Counted from the first letter of the stretch, positions 26,043 to 34,580 are shown. The stretch: DNA of 54,988 nucleotides from a bacterium (GCA_021777995.1 JAJYCW010000011.1:1-54988), one strand, 5' to 3'. A program made the numbers and translations. Notes: generated from the letters alone by a model not told the origin.

Positions 26043-26891
26043 CTAGCGAGCGGGCACCAAAGGCAATGAGTGCGACACTGTTAGGCTGTAGCCGTCAAAT
26101 GCGGTGATAATTCCATGTTGACCGAGAACTGCTTCCAGTTGTTCATGGTTCGCGCCACCCATGTGGGAGAAATGGGTGGCTACAAAGGGAGTATTTTCAT
26201 TGATTGAGCCGGCTCGTTGAAGGCGTGACTTCATTTCAATTACTTGGTACATGTCTAAGTGGCCGGTATATTCTGTGGGTATGGGTCCTTTTGTGCACTC
26301 GGCAATCACAGCATCAAACTCCTGTCGCTCTAGAAACTGCCAGGTAGTCTCGGTATACCACCCGGTGTCGGAGGCGTAAAGAATTTGCGTGCCATCTTGG
26401 GCTTTTATGATGTAATTAAGGCACAGTTGTGATGGATCATGAACTGCCTCAATAGCGGTGATACGATAGTCCTCGAAGCTCAAAAGGTGGTCTGGAAGTG
26501 CCGTAGTAAGGCAGACTGGTAGTCTTGAGATGTCGACTTCTCGGCGAATTCGGTTGAGCGCGGGCGATGGACCCACAATCCGCAAGGTTTCAGGCAGGGC
26601 TTCCGTGGTGAACCACTGCCCCATGTACTGTAGTTCTGTAGGGCACAAATGATCATCGTGCGAATGAGTAACAAGTAAATACCGCAGTTCTCGCAGATTA
26701 AGTGAATTCTGTACAGCTTGCATGTGTAGGTCTGGAGGGAGGTCCACTTTTAGTACACCATCGATAATCGCCGATGCACGTGATCGAATATTCTTGCCAC
26801 CGGTTGCTCGTGCGTATTGACACACGGAACAATCACAAAAGAGGCCCGGCCAGCCTTCAGCCGCACCAGTGCCAAGTAAAGTTATCTTCAC
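26043..26891 (-). CDS. Metallo-beta-lactamase-fold hydrolase, PhnP-like
   Basis: A 282-residue MBL-fold protein resembling PhnP and other phosphodiesterases. The N-terminus MKITLLGTGAAEGWPGLFCDC with CDCSVCQYA looks like the PhnP zinc-binding Cys site. THSHDDHL is the di-metal HxHxDH motif; YASDTGWYT and VATHFSHMGG supply later ligands. Start is GTG (26891) behind GGGAG at about 9 nt. PhnP cleaves cyclic ribose phosphates in phosphonate breakdown, but no phn genes are adjacent, so the substrate is open. It is 94 bp upstream of the GHL10 gene. Confidence 0.78.
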   Translation of the reverse strand: MKITLLGTGAAEGWPGLFCDCSVCQYARATGGKNIRSRASAIIDGVLKVDLPPDLHMQAVQNSLNLRELRYLLVTHSHDDHLCPTELQYMGQWFTTEALPETLRIVGPSPALNRIRREVDISRLPVCLTTALPDHLLSFEDYRITAIEAVHDPSQLCLNYIIKAQDGTQILYASDTGWYTETTWQFLERQEFDAVIAECTKGPIPTEYTGHLDMYQVIEMKSRLQRAGSINENTPFVATHFSHMGGANHEQLEAVLGQHGIITAFDGYSLTVSHSLPLVPAR

Positions 26892-27047
26892 GTTATAATC
26901 TCCCTGCTGACCTCTGCGTCGCAGCGCCAGTTGTCGTGAGACGACCGCTTTATACAGAGTCGTATAGTCGCAGAACCGAGGTTAGTCTATTATACAAATG
27001 ATAATGCATAATTAGGCATTTTGCTAGTGTATTATTTGTCACAAAAG

Positions 27048-27065
27048 GTGTGAAATAGTTCACAC
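27048..27065. promoter_or_regulatory. CRP/FNR-family binding site candidate
   Basis: GTGTGAAATAGTTCACAC is a perfect palindrome and contains TGTGA-N6-TCACA, the exact CRP consensus core. It lies about 85 bp before the HEAT/TlpA gene. A TATAAA at 27076-27081 is a possible -10, which would put the site centre near -31, a position that could repress as easily as activate. No CRP gene is in the window. Confidence 0.55.
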
Positions 27066-27148
27066 TCTGGCGGGATATAAATATCAGGATTACCTGTATG
27101 CCATACTGGGATGTAAGGGGCAGCTACGGGGGGAGGGGACCAAATAGC

Positions 27149-28354
27149 ATGCAGAGCGAAAGCAACACCGCGCACCAACGGTCACGTATTCCTGGTTGGG
27201 TAACTATTTCAGTCATATTACTTGCAGTCGCCATTATAGTGCGGTTGACACATGATCACAGTGTCAGAAGCCATAATCCCCTACAAGGCAACCACGAGCA
27301 GGCACCTGCGGCTTTGGCAGCCGTCGTTCAAAAGCTTCCAGACAATGCACAGTTGCCATATGTGCTTAACCTGGCTGGTGCCGACCACACCCGGGCGAGT
27401 GAGGGATTGCGATACGCCATTGTTGATTGGGTGGGGCAGCATTATGTTTTGGATCCGGGCAAGCACAGGTCGCTTCCGGAGCCAACACTTCAGTTCTTGA
27501 TTAGTTTTCTCCATGATGAGGACTCCGTCGTGCGTACACGCGCCATGGAGGTTATTCACCAGGATACGGTAAAGCCTGGATTGTACTACCTTCTGTGCGG
27601 TCTGCAAGATGAGGATCCGTGGGTAGCGGAAGATGCAGGAGAGTTACTTGCTCAATGGATGACCAGAAATAGACACAATCCTTTGCGATTGCAACTTATA
27701 CCCGGATTGATATCGGGCCTTCGCAGCAGGGATTCCGATGTGGTGCAGTTCGCTACCGTTACCCTTGCAATAGCCTTGGGCAACCAGTGGCACGTTTCCC
27801 GATTGGCATCAATCACTAAGCGCGATGCTATAACTGCCAAGTGGCTTAAATGGTGGAAATCCCGCGGGCCACAGTGGAAAACGGACGCACCATTCAACAA
27901 TATTAAGCCGTTTACGCCTACACATACCGATGCCGTTGGTGACTTCTACGCGGAAGGAGTATCGGGTCGCGCCTTAACAAACGCGGACCTCATGGGGCAT
28001 GTTACACTCGTGAACGTTTGGGGTATGGGCTGTGGTCCCTGTATTGCAGAGATGCCTTCCTTTGTGCAACTCTATAGCCACTACCGGTCTGCAGGTCTGC
28101 GCGTTATTGGTGCGGCGGAAAATGGTATTTCCGACAGACACGCGATACTGTCCTGGTGTCGGAAAAATGGGATTGATTATCCGCAGGTAAACGCAAATAG
28201 GCAGGTGCGATACCGTTTTGGTAGTATAGAGGATGTACCTGTCACTTTGCTGTTTGATAAGCAGGGCCGTGTTATACGCATTTGGCAGGGCGGACCAAGG
28301 CCACTTTACGCCTATGAACCGGCAATTACAGCGGCATTAGAGGGCAGGATATGA
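27149..28354 (+). CDS. Membrane-anchored HEAT-repeat and TlpA-type thioredoxin-like protein
   Basis: About 401 residues. An N-terminal membrane anchor (WVTISVILLAVAIIVRL) is followed by helical HEAT-like repeats (about 75-235, e.g. LHDEDSVVRTRAMEVI and LQDEDPWVAEDAGELL) and a C-terminal redoxin domain (about 275-400). The redoxin active site is CGPC (Cys295, Cys298) in NVWGMGCGPCIAEMPSF, as in TlpA/ResA thiol reductants; VPVTLLFDKQGRV carries the cis-Pro. The domain should face the periplasm. I choose the ATG at 27149, preceded by GGGAGGGG; a frame start at 27098 would place that site inside the gene. It overlaps the MogA-LarC fusion by ATGA. Confidence 0.75.
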   Translation: MQSESNTAHQRSRIPGWVTISVILLAVAIIVRLTHDHSVRSHNPLQGNHEQAPAALAAVVQKLPDNAQLPYVLNLAGADHTRASEGLRYAIVDWVGQHYVLDPGKHRSLPEPTLQFLISFLHDEDSVVRTRAMEVIHQDTVKPGLYYLLCGLQDEDPWVAEDAGELLAQWMTRNRHNPLRLQLIPGLISGLRSRDSDVVQFATVTLAIALGNQWHVSRLASITKRDAITAKWLKWWKSRGPQWKTDAPFNNIKPFTPTHTDAVGDFYAEGVSGRALTNADLMGHVTLVNVWGMGCGPCIAEMPSFVQLYSHYRSAGLRVIGAAENGISDRHAILSWCRKNGIDYPQVNANRQVRYRFGSIEDVPVTLLFDKQGRVIRIWQGGPRPLYAYEPAITAALEGRI

Positions 28355-29301
28355 TAGCCGTAGTGGTGACCGTGAGCGACCGCTGCAGCCGTGGCGAAGC
28401 GGAGGACAAATCTGGCCCGCTGGCAGTAAGCATGCTCGCCGCGCTCGGTTGGAATGTGCAAGAGCGTGTGGTGGTACCAGATGAGAAAGATCAGATCGTT
28501 GATGTACTCATTTCGGCCTGCAATAGTGGTGCATGGCTAGTTATCACTACGGGTGGAACGGGCCTGGCACCACGAGATGTCACCCCGGAGGCAACTCTCG
28601 CCGTAATTGAGCGTGAGGTACCGGGCATATCAGAACTGGTTCGCTGGCATGCCTACCGGAGGACTCCAAATTCGGTCTTGTCGCGCAGCGTGACAGGGGT
28701 GAAGGGACGTACGCTGATAGTTAACCTTCCGGGATCGGTAGGTGGCGTTCGCGACGGAATTCAGCTAATAGGTCCGTTGCTGGAGCATGCTGTTTCCATA
28801 CTACGTGACATTCCACATTCACACGAGCAGATGGTCTCTTCCCATTCGGAAACTCCTACTGCGGTGGATATATTGCAGGCGAATATTGACGACATGAACC
28901 CACAGTTTTGCGAGATCTTAAGCAGTCGTCTGTTCGAAGTAGGTGCCGTGGATGTATTCTACACGCCCATCCAGATGAAAAAGCAGAGACCCGGCTTTCT
29001 GCTTACCGTGCTAATATCGCCGAAGTTAAGCGAACGTGCGGCAGACATCATTTTTACCAATAGTACGACGCTAGGTGTTAGAATGCTAGAAGCCGAGAGG
29101 TTTATACAGAGTCGCAAATGGGTTACGGTGGAGACTAATTATGGCCCAATACGAGTTAAGGTAGGTTCATGGAAGGGCAGGGAAACTACCGCTGCACCGG
29201 AGTACGAAGATGTACGCGCTGCAGCGGAGCTTCACGGGGTATCGGCGGCCGACGTGCACTTCGCGGCACAAACCGCCTATGCAACTAGGGAATCCAATTA
29301 G
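28351..29301 (+). CDS. Fusion of MogA/MoaB molybdopterin-binding domain with LarC C-terminal domain
   Basis: A 316-residue two-domain protein. Residues about 1-160 are a complete MogA/MoaB domain: VVTVSDRCSRGEAEDKSGP, ITTGGTGLAPRDVTPEA (66-82) and NLPGSVGGVRDG. MogA adenylylates molybdopterin before molybdenum insertion. Residues about 171-316 match the C-terminal domain of LarC, the CTP-dependent nickel insertase of the nickel-pincer nucleotide cofactor: NIDDMNPQF (178-186), GAVDVFYTPIQMKKQRPG (198-215), TTLGVR and PEYEDVRAA. The His-rich N-terminal domain of LarC is missing. No stop or frameshift separates the halves. No larA, larB, larE or moa genes lie nearby. It is coupled to the TlpA-like gene upstream and overlaps the convergent M42 gene by 17 bp. 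I know of no described function for this combination. Confidence 0.88.
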   Translation: MIAVVVTVSDRCSRGEAEDKSGPLAVSMLAALGWNVQERVVVPDEKDQIVDVLISACNSGAWLVITTGGTGLAPRDVTPEATLAVIEREVPGISELVRWHAYRRTPNSVLSRSVTGVKGRTLIVNLPGSVGGVRDGIQLIGPLLEHAVSILRDIPHSHEQMVSSHSETPTAVDILQANIDDMNPQFCEILSSRLFEVGAVDVFYTPIQMKKQRPGFLLTVLISPKLSERAADIIFTNSTTLGVRMLEAERFIQSRKWVTVETNYGPIRVKVGSWKGRETTAAPEYEDVRAAAELHGVSAADVHFAAQTAYATRESN

Positions 29302-30343
29302 TTTCCTGAGAGATACCCGCCACAAACTCAGCCATTAAGAGCGCGGCATTACTGATGTCGTCTAGATCCATCACTTCACAAGGAGTGTGCATATACCGTA
29401 GCGGTACAGAAATCAGGCCAGTTGCCATTCCACCTTGTGAGACCTGCATTGCATTTGCATCCGTACCTGTCCCCGCCGGCAGCGCTTCAATTTGATAGGG
29501 AATATCAAGCTTTATTGCTGCGGCAACTAATAGCTCGAATACGCGTGGATTGATGTTGGCCCCTCTACCTATAACCGGACCCGCTCCTAGCTTGATATCG
29601 CCAACCTTCTTTTTGTCAGCACCTGGAAAGTCCATCGCATGGCAGACGTCCGTGGCGATACCCACCTTAGGCGCAATTGCGTAGGCCGCCGCCCTGGCAC
29701 CTCGCAAGCCAATCTCCTCCTGAACATTGGCTACTGCAAAGACACCGCACTGCACGCTACGCTCTTTTAACAACCGCAACGCCTCGGCCACTACCACGCA
29801 GCCCATCTTGTTATCAAAGCTGCGAGCTGTAGCACGCGTGCCCTGCAGCATCTGAAACTCTGGTGCGTAGGTTACACAATCGCCAATGGCAACTACTTTT
29901 TTGGCCTCATCGCCGTTTATCGCGCCTATGTCGATCCAGAGATCATCTGTACGTGGTACCTTGTCGCGTTCTCCAGCTTCCAGGAGGTGAATTGCCTTAC
30001 GGCCCAGTACCCCTGAAATCGGTCCGTTGGCGGTATGAATATTGACACGCTGGCCTACGGCGACTACGCCATCATGGCCGCCTATCTGGCCGAAGTAAAG
30101 ACTGCCGTCGTCCGCAATGTACCTAATCTGAAACCCAATCTCGTCCGCGTGACCTGCCAGCATCACCCGCAATGGGTGTTCGGGGTTGATCGCTGCGGTT
30201 ACGTTTCCAAGGACGTCGGTTGTAACCGTGTCGGCGTAGGTTTGAACGTACCTGCGGTATACGGCTTGAACCGCCTGTTCGTAACCAGATGGACCCGGTG
30301 TGTTTACCATGGTCTTGAGAAACTCGAGGGTTGAATGGTCCAC
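29285..30343 (-). CDS. M42-family aminopeptidase (FrvX/endoglucanase-M type)
   Basis: A 352-residue cobalt/zinc aminopeptidase of family M42, cytoplasmic and usually forming a tetrahedral dodecamer that trims peptides. Metal ligands fall in the expected motifs: LAGHADEIGFQI (His and neighbouring Asp), RSFDNKMGC (bridging Asp), NVQEEIGLRG (catalytic Glu pair), ATDVCHA (Asp), and YMHTPCEVMDLDD (His). Length is normal. The start is GTG (30343) with GGAGGAG about 7 nt upstream. It is convergent with the MogA-LarC gene. Confidence 0.92.
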   Translation of the reverse strand: MDHSTLEFLKTMVNTPGPSGYEQAVQAVYRRYVQTYADTVTTDVLGNVTAAINPEHPLRVMLAGHADEIGFQIRYIADDGSLYFGQIGGHDGVVAVGQRVNIHTANGPISGVLGRKAIHLLEAGERDKVPRTDDLWIDIGAINGDEAKKVVAIGDCVTYAPEFQMLQGTRATARSFDNKMGCVVVAEALRLLKERSVQCGVFAVANVQEEIGLRGARAAAYAIAPKVGIATDVCHAMDFPGADKKKVGDIKLGAGPVIGRGANINPRVFELLVAAAIKLDIPYQIEALPAGTGTDANAMQVSQGGMATGLISVPLRYMHTPCEVMDLDDISNAALLMAEFVAGISQETNWIP

Positions 30344-30653
30344 GGAATAGCTCCTCCAATAAATTAGATCAAAATAAAATGTGCTAACCGGCGTTAAAAC
30401 TTGCAGCCGTTTCGATTGGGACGACCGTTCACAGACGCGAACGCTAATCGAACAGGCTATAGGCTAGTAAATAGGATACCTGCGCGATTGACAATCTGCT
30501 CATTCTTGCACAACATCCAAGCATGTGTAATATTTCACAATCAGGCAACCAATACGGCTCTGCAGGTAAATTCAAAGTCGATTATGGGCCATAATCAAAT
30601 AGGAAAAACCCAATTCGCATGTTGATGTGACTGAACGGAGAAATACGCCTATC
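30344..30653. other. Divergent intergenic region
   Basis: About 310 bases between the M42 and epimerase genes. A TTGACA at 30488-30493 has only a poor -10 (CAACAT) at 17 bp. I see no RNA gene, strong hairpin or repeat. It presumably holds both promoters, but I cannot place them. Confidence 0.4.
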
Positions 30654-31598
30654 ATGCCCAATGCGCTTGTAACAGGAGGAGCTGGCTTTATTGGCTCACA
30701 CCTGGTCTCGCAGTTAGTATCGCGAGGAATTCGGGTAACGGTCCTAGATAACCTTTCTACTGGTGATATACGCCGCCTCAGTCGGTTCGATGGGCAGGTC
30801 AGCCTACTCCAAGGCGATATCCGTGATGAGGAGATGTGTCGCAGGGCATGTACCGGGATTGACTGCGTCTTCCATATGGCAGCTGCAATTTCCGTGCCGC
30901 AATCGCTTGAGGATCCAGTAGGCACCGAGGAGATAAATACCAAAGGCACACTGAATATGTTGATTGCGTGCCGGGATTCTGGAGTACATCGTTTCGTTCT
31001 ATCATCCTCGGCCGCAGTTTACGGCAATACTGCGGTAACGCCAGTTAACGAGCAGATGCTTCCAATGCCCGAGTCCCCATATGGTTTACAGAAGCTGTGC
31101 GGTGAACACTATTGCCGAATATTCACCAAAAACTTCGGTGTAGAGGCAATCGCCTTAAGGTACTTCAACGTGTACGGTCCGGGTCAAAATCCTAATAGTC
31201 ACTATGCTGCCGTAGTTCCACGTTTCATAACCTGCCTGGCGAATAATAGGCCGCCTACGGTATATGGCGATGGGGGACAAACACGAGACTTTTGCTATGT
31301 GGAGGATGTTGCCCTAGCGAATATCGCTGCAGGTCTGGAGGCGCCTGCCACTGCAGCCGGAGAGGTATATAACATCGGCAGCGGTAGGTCTGTGTCGTTA
31401 TTAGACCTTTTGGAGACACTGTACAAATTAAGCGGCCGACGGTTAGAGCCGGTTCACGAACAAGCGCGAGCGGGTGATATTCGGCATTCTGGTGCGGATA
31501 CAAGCAAGGCTGCCGATGCTCTAGGCTTCCGATCAAGGTTTGACCTCGAGCAAGGATTGGCGCCTACGTTAAAATACTATTTAAATGAGCTGACCTGA
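30654..31598 (+). CDS. NAD-dependent sugar-nucleotide epimerase/dehydratase (UDP-glucose 4-epimerase-like)
   Basis: About 314 residues of the extended short-chain dehydrogenase family. VTGGAGFIGSHL binds NAD, SSSAAVYG contributes the catalytic Ser, and SPYGLQKLCGE gives the YxxxK pair. LRYFNVYGPGQNPNSHYAAVVPRFI and YGDGGQTRDFCYVEDVA are typical of GalE-like and UDP-glucuronate epimerases that feed polysaccharide synthesis. The ATG at 30654 gives a canonical N-terminus; GGAG is 13 nt upstream. A GTG at 30627 is possible but less likely. Exact sugar specificity cannot be assigned. Confidence 0.85.
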   Translation: MPNALVTGGAGFIGSHLVSQLVSRGIRVTVLDNLSTGDIRRLSRFDGQVSLLQGDIRDEEMCRRACTGIDCVFHMAAAISVPQSLEDPVGTEEINTKGTLNMLIACRDSGVHRFVLSSSAAVYGNTAVTPVNEQMLPMPESPYGLQKLCGEHYCRIFTKNFGVEAIALRYFNVYGPGQNPNSHYAAVVPRFITCLANNRPPTVYGDGGQTRDFCYVEDVALANIAAGLEAPATAAGEVYNIGSGRSVSLLDLLETLYKLSGRRLEPVHEQARAGDIRHSGADTSKAADALGFRSRFDLEQGLAPTLKYYLNELT

Positions 31599-31739
31599 TG
31601 GTGCAGATTAACATTTTATCTTCCCGATTCGCAAGATGCACCAACCTGTGATAAACTCATAATATGCGAATAGACCTAAAATTAACTGTTACAGTATGAA
31701 CGGTATTTCAACGCGTAATTGGTGCTGGGAGATCACGGG

Positions 31740-32447
31740 TTGAAACAGCATTATAAGCCGACCGGGTTTACGCTTGTTGAGATGCTCGTCGTGCTGGCGA
31801 TCATCGCAATACTCGCAGGCTTTTTGGTGCCGGTGATTCGGGCTGAGCGACACAAAGCCCTCCAAACTGTGTGCATTGATAATATGCATCAGCTTGGTTT
31901 GGCGCTGTCTATGTATTCCCAGGATTACGATGGTGGCTACCCTGGCTACATGGTGGATCGCCTGGATCGTGAACATTCCGCGGATCAGCTCTACTGGCAT
32001 TCGCACTTCTGCCGGGGTACGCATGACTCTGCGGGGCAGTTGAATTGGGCACTGCTTACTCGTCCGTATGTAACGCGTAGATTGCCGAAAGGGCACGGAC
32101 GCAATTCAGTTTTCTTCTGTCCCGCAGATACCGATCGAACGGCACGTCCTTACACCTCATTCGAGCTAAAAATGTACCTGGCTGCTGGAGGTCGCACTAG
32201 TGGCATACAGGATGCGGCTGGTATGGCGATGATCTGGGAACAGTGGGACTTCCACGCGCCAGTTCACTACTCAGAGTTTGATTTGCGCGCAACACTTGAC
32301 ACCGTGTTTGTGGACGGGCACGCCAAGGCTTTGCGAATGAGTGATACGACGAGTGCCCGCTATGGCAATGGTCCAAATCTGCATTGGCGCTTTAAATCCC
32401 GTGGTGGAGCTTCAGCAACTTCGAACGGAAGCGATGTAATTCAGTAA
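31740..32447 (+). CDS. Prepilin-type (type IV pseudopilin-like) protein
   Basis: About 235 residues with a type III signal: a short basic leader (KQHYKPTG), cleavage before FTLVEM with Glu at +5, then the hydrophobic helix LVVLAIIAILAGFLVPVI. The rest, with NMHQLGLALSMYSQDYDGGYP and a C-terminal TVFVDGHAKAL, is the prepilin-processing-associated type common in Armatimonadota and Planctomycetota. The H-X9-DG His is not obvious here, though DGH is kept. I use the TTG at 31740: GGGAG is 8 nt upstream and the protein then starts like a prepilin. The surface-exposed domain has unknown ligands. Confidence 0.78.
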   Translation: MKQHYKPTGFTLVEMLVVLAIIAILAGFLVPVIRAERHKALQTVCIDNMHQLGLALSMYSQDYDGGYPGYMVDRLDREHSADQLYWHSHFCRGTHDSAGQLNWALLTRPYVTRRLPKGHGRNSVFFCPADTDRTARPYTSFELKMYLAAGGRTSGIQDAAGMAMIWEQWDFHAPVHYSEFDLRATLDTVFVDGHAKALRMSDTTSARYGNGPNLHWRFKSRGGASATSNGSDVIQ

Positions 32448-32518
32448 ATTTGTGAAAGTTGCAATAGGTTAGTTTGAAATGATTATTGCGAATGTCAAAA
32501 AATGGAATGCGATTTACC

Positions 32519-32547
32519 TTGACAATTCACGAAAAGGGCGATATAAT
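32519..32547 (+). promoter_or_regulatory. Perfect sigma-70 promoter of the lacI-type gene
   Basis: TTGACA (32519-32524), a 17-bp spacer and TATAAT (32542-32547). Transcription should start near 32554, at the edge of the palindrome at 32555-32570. Confidence 0.88.
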
Positions 32548-32554
32548 CTCAAAT

Positions 32555-32570
32555 GAGAATACGAATTCTC
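32555..32570. promoter_or_regulatory. LacI-family operator candidate 1 (autoregulatory)
   Basis: GAGAATACGAATTCTC has perfect 6-bp arms (GAGAAT/ATTCTC) around ACGA. It covers the expected transcription start of the regulator gene, so binding would block initiation. It matches the palindrome at 33646-33661 at 13 of 16 positions, with the shared core AGAATACGNATTCT. TCTCA-AA-TGAGA (32547-32558) overlaps its left edge. Confidence 0.7.
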
Positions 32571-32605
32571 AAAATGCAATACGTCGGAAAGGAAACGTGC
32601 ATCTC

Positions 32606-33622
32606 ATGCCTACCCAGCGAGAAATCGCCCGGTTGTCGCGTGTGTCACAGGCCACAGTCTCTCGGGTACTCAACAATGATCCTCGAGTAAATGAAGAGGC
32701 TAGAGAGCGCGTACTAGCAATAGTTCAGGAGCAGGATTATGCTCCAAACTTTCAGGCCCAATCGCTCCGTGTGCAGAGAAGCGGTACATTGGGGTTAGTA
32801 GTACATCGTGCCCCGGATGCTTTGTCACAAGATCCGTTCTTTAGCCCGCTTGTCGTGGCGATATTACAGATCTCTAATGAGCGAGGATATCATCTGTGCG
32901 TTGACACTGCCCGTACAATGCGGTCTCAGCGTACAATTCATGAAGAGTTGCTGCGAACTCGACGAGTGGATGGTCTTATCCTGGTTGAGTCGCGAGACTT
33001 CGATGAGCGCATCGCCAGGTTGGTGGCGGGTGGATTTCCGTTTGTACTGATAGGCCGATACGGTGACGGCACAAGTGTGTTGTCCGTCGACAATGATAAT
33101 GTAGCGGCCGGCCGTATGGTGACAGAAAAGCTTCTTGCAGACGGGCACCGCCACATAGCTTATATTGGCGGCCCTCTTGGAGTTAATGTTTCCGAAGATC
33201 GAAAGGCAGGCTACAAAGCTGCGTTATCAGCAGCAGGCTTACCTATGGACAATAGGCTCATCGTGCACGGCGATTTCTCCAGCGAAGGCGGCCAAATCGC
33301 TATGCGTAGATTGTTGGCAAATGTGCCAGAGGTCGATGCTGTTATCTCGGTAGATGACCTCACCGCTGCCGGGGCGTTGCGCCTGGCACGTGGCAGGGGA
33401 GTGTCGGTACCGGAGCAGATAGCCTTCGTAGGGTTCAACGACTCTACATTCTGTTCGCATCTGGATACACCTCTTAGCTCTGTGTGCATCAATATTGGTG
33501 AACTTGCTAGACAAGCGACCAATATGCTGATAGACCTAATAGAACAGCAGCCGGTGGATCATCATCGGCGAATTGTCGAGAGCCGGCTAATAGAGCGGCT
33601 GTCTACACGCAATGTTGGATGA
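32606..33622 (+). CDS. LacI-family transcriptional regulator
   Basis: About 338 residues. The N-terminal helix-turn-helix is classical (REIARLSRVSQATVSRVLNND) followed by the hinge (YAPNFQAQSLR) and a periplasmic-binding-protein-like sensor domain (TLGLVVHRA onward; DGLILVESR; HIAYIGG; FVGFNDSTFCSHLDTPLSSV). Such proteins usually repress sugar genes until a sugar binds. I start at the ATG 32606 because the HTH begins right after it; a longer frame to 32486 would run through the promoter. Two matching palindromes, over its own start site and upstream of the prepilin gene at 33787, are its likely operators. Confidence 0.92.
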   Translation: MPTQREIARLSRVSQATVSRVLNNDPRVNEEARERVLAIVQEQDYAPNFQAQSLRVQRSGTLGLVVHRAPDALSQDPFFSPLVVAILQISNERGYHLCVDTARTMRSQRTIHEELLRTRRVDGLILVESRDFDERIARLVAGGFPFVLIGRYGDGTSVLSVDNDNVAAGRMVTEKLLADGHRHIAYIGGPLGVNVSEDRKAGYKAALSAAGLPMDNRLIVHGDFSSEGGQIAMRRLLANVPEVDAVISVDDLTAAGALRLARGRGVSVPEQIAFVGFNDSTFCSHLDTPLSSVCINIGELARQATNMLIDLIEQQPVDHHRRIVESRLIERLSTRNVG

Positions 33623-33645
33623 GTAGCATTCGCTTACGAATTGGC

Positions 33646-33661
33646 AAGAATACGTATTCTT
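33646..33661. promoter_or_regulatory. LacI-family operator candidate 2
   Basis: AAGAATACGTATTCTT is a perfect 16-bp palindrome with a central CG, as in many LacI-family operators. It lies 125 bp before the H-X9-DG prepilin gene and shares AGAATACGNATTCT with the site over the regulator's own promoter. A further half-site, GAATTCTCAA at 33754-33763, repeats ten bases of the first operator region (32563-32572). I could not identify a convincing promoter between the operator and the gene. Confidence 0.68.
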
Positions 33662-33786
33662 CCTGTTCTCGTTACGCGAATAATTATACGCACTTTCTGT
33701 TCTCTATACCCAGGTGGTTTTCCGAATGGCAGAAATCTTAGCAACTGTCATTTGAATTCTCAACATATCGCGGAGATATAAGTACT

Positions 33787-34557
33787 ATGAACAAGCGAAG
33801 CGGCTTCACGCTGATCGAACTGCTCGTGGTTATTGCAATTATTGCTATACTGGCAGCCATTCTGTTCCCTGTATTCGCACAGGCGCGTGAGAAGGCTCGA
33901 GCGATCTCCTGTCTTTCCAATGAAAAGCAGATGGGCCTTGCTGAATTAATGTATGCGCAAGACTATGACAACTACTTGCCCGTTTACGGAAGCTACCCAG
34001 AAACGTATCAGGTGGCGGCAAAGCTCGTGCCCTACATCAAAAGCAATCCGATTTTCAAGTGCCCCGACTCTTCCTATCCCGAGGGAGCGTTGCAGCACAA
34101 ACAGCGTGATAACGGCACAGATTACATGCTTCCGCCTGATGATGGCTGCGTAGGTCTTCCTCATTCACAGGTTGGTGCGGCACAATATTATAATGACGTC
34201 TACCCACCGATGGATTATGCAACTAACTGGTCACTTTATAACTGGCAGACAGGTTGCAATGGTAAATATGGTGGGTACGAGGCGGGCCAGTCTTTTGACT
34301 CCCCAAACATTACTAGCCCGGCGAAGTGCGTAATGCTCATCGATTTCCCGCCAGCAAACTTTGTGTGGCCCGGACCCGCATTCTGGGGAGCTCCTGCTGA
34401 CGGACGACACAGTAATGGTTCAAATGTCGTGTTCATGGATGGACATGCACATTGGTTCCAGTTCTCAAAGCTCTATCCTGAGGGCGTGGAATGGAGTGGA
34501 AAGAACAACGAATGGAACGCATGGGGCTTCACGTGGGCGTCGCCAAGCGTTCAGTAG
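33787..34557 (+). CDS. Prepilin-type H-X9-DG domain protein
   Basis: A 256-residue protein of the kind greatly expanded in Armatimonadota and Planctomycetota. Leader MNKRSG, cleavage before FTLIE, then the hydrophobic helix [20 protein letters not shown], then [21 protein letters not shown]. The C-terminal H-X9-DG motif is exact: the His in GRHSNG is followed by nine residues and DG in VVFMDGH. The helix should assemble into a pseudopilus or anchor in the membrane, with the globular part outside. AGAGATATA precedes the ATG. Likely regulated by the LacI-type protein through the palindrome upstream. A strong terminator follows. Confidence 0.88.
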   Translation: MNKRSGFTLIELLVVIAIIAILAAILFPVFAQAREKARAISCLSNEKQMGLAELMYAQDYDNYLPVYGSYPETYQVAAKLVPYIKSNPIFKCPDSSYPEGALQHKQRDNGTDYMLPPDDGCVGLPHSQVGAAQYYNDVYPPMDYATNWSLYNWQTGCNGKYGGYEAGQSFDSPNITSPAKCVMLIDFPPANFVWPGPAFWGAPADGRHSNGSNVVFMDGHAHWFQFSKLYPEGVEWSGKNNEWNAWGFTWASPSVQ

Positions 34558-34580
34558 GTAGCCGCCTTCTGCTCAACCTA

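Noticed and set aside
32486-32605. N-terminal extension of the LacI regulator
   Set aside because: It would translate through the consensus promoter and operator. The HTH begins right after the ATG at 32606.
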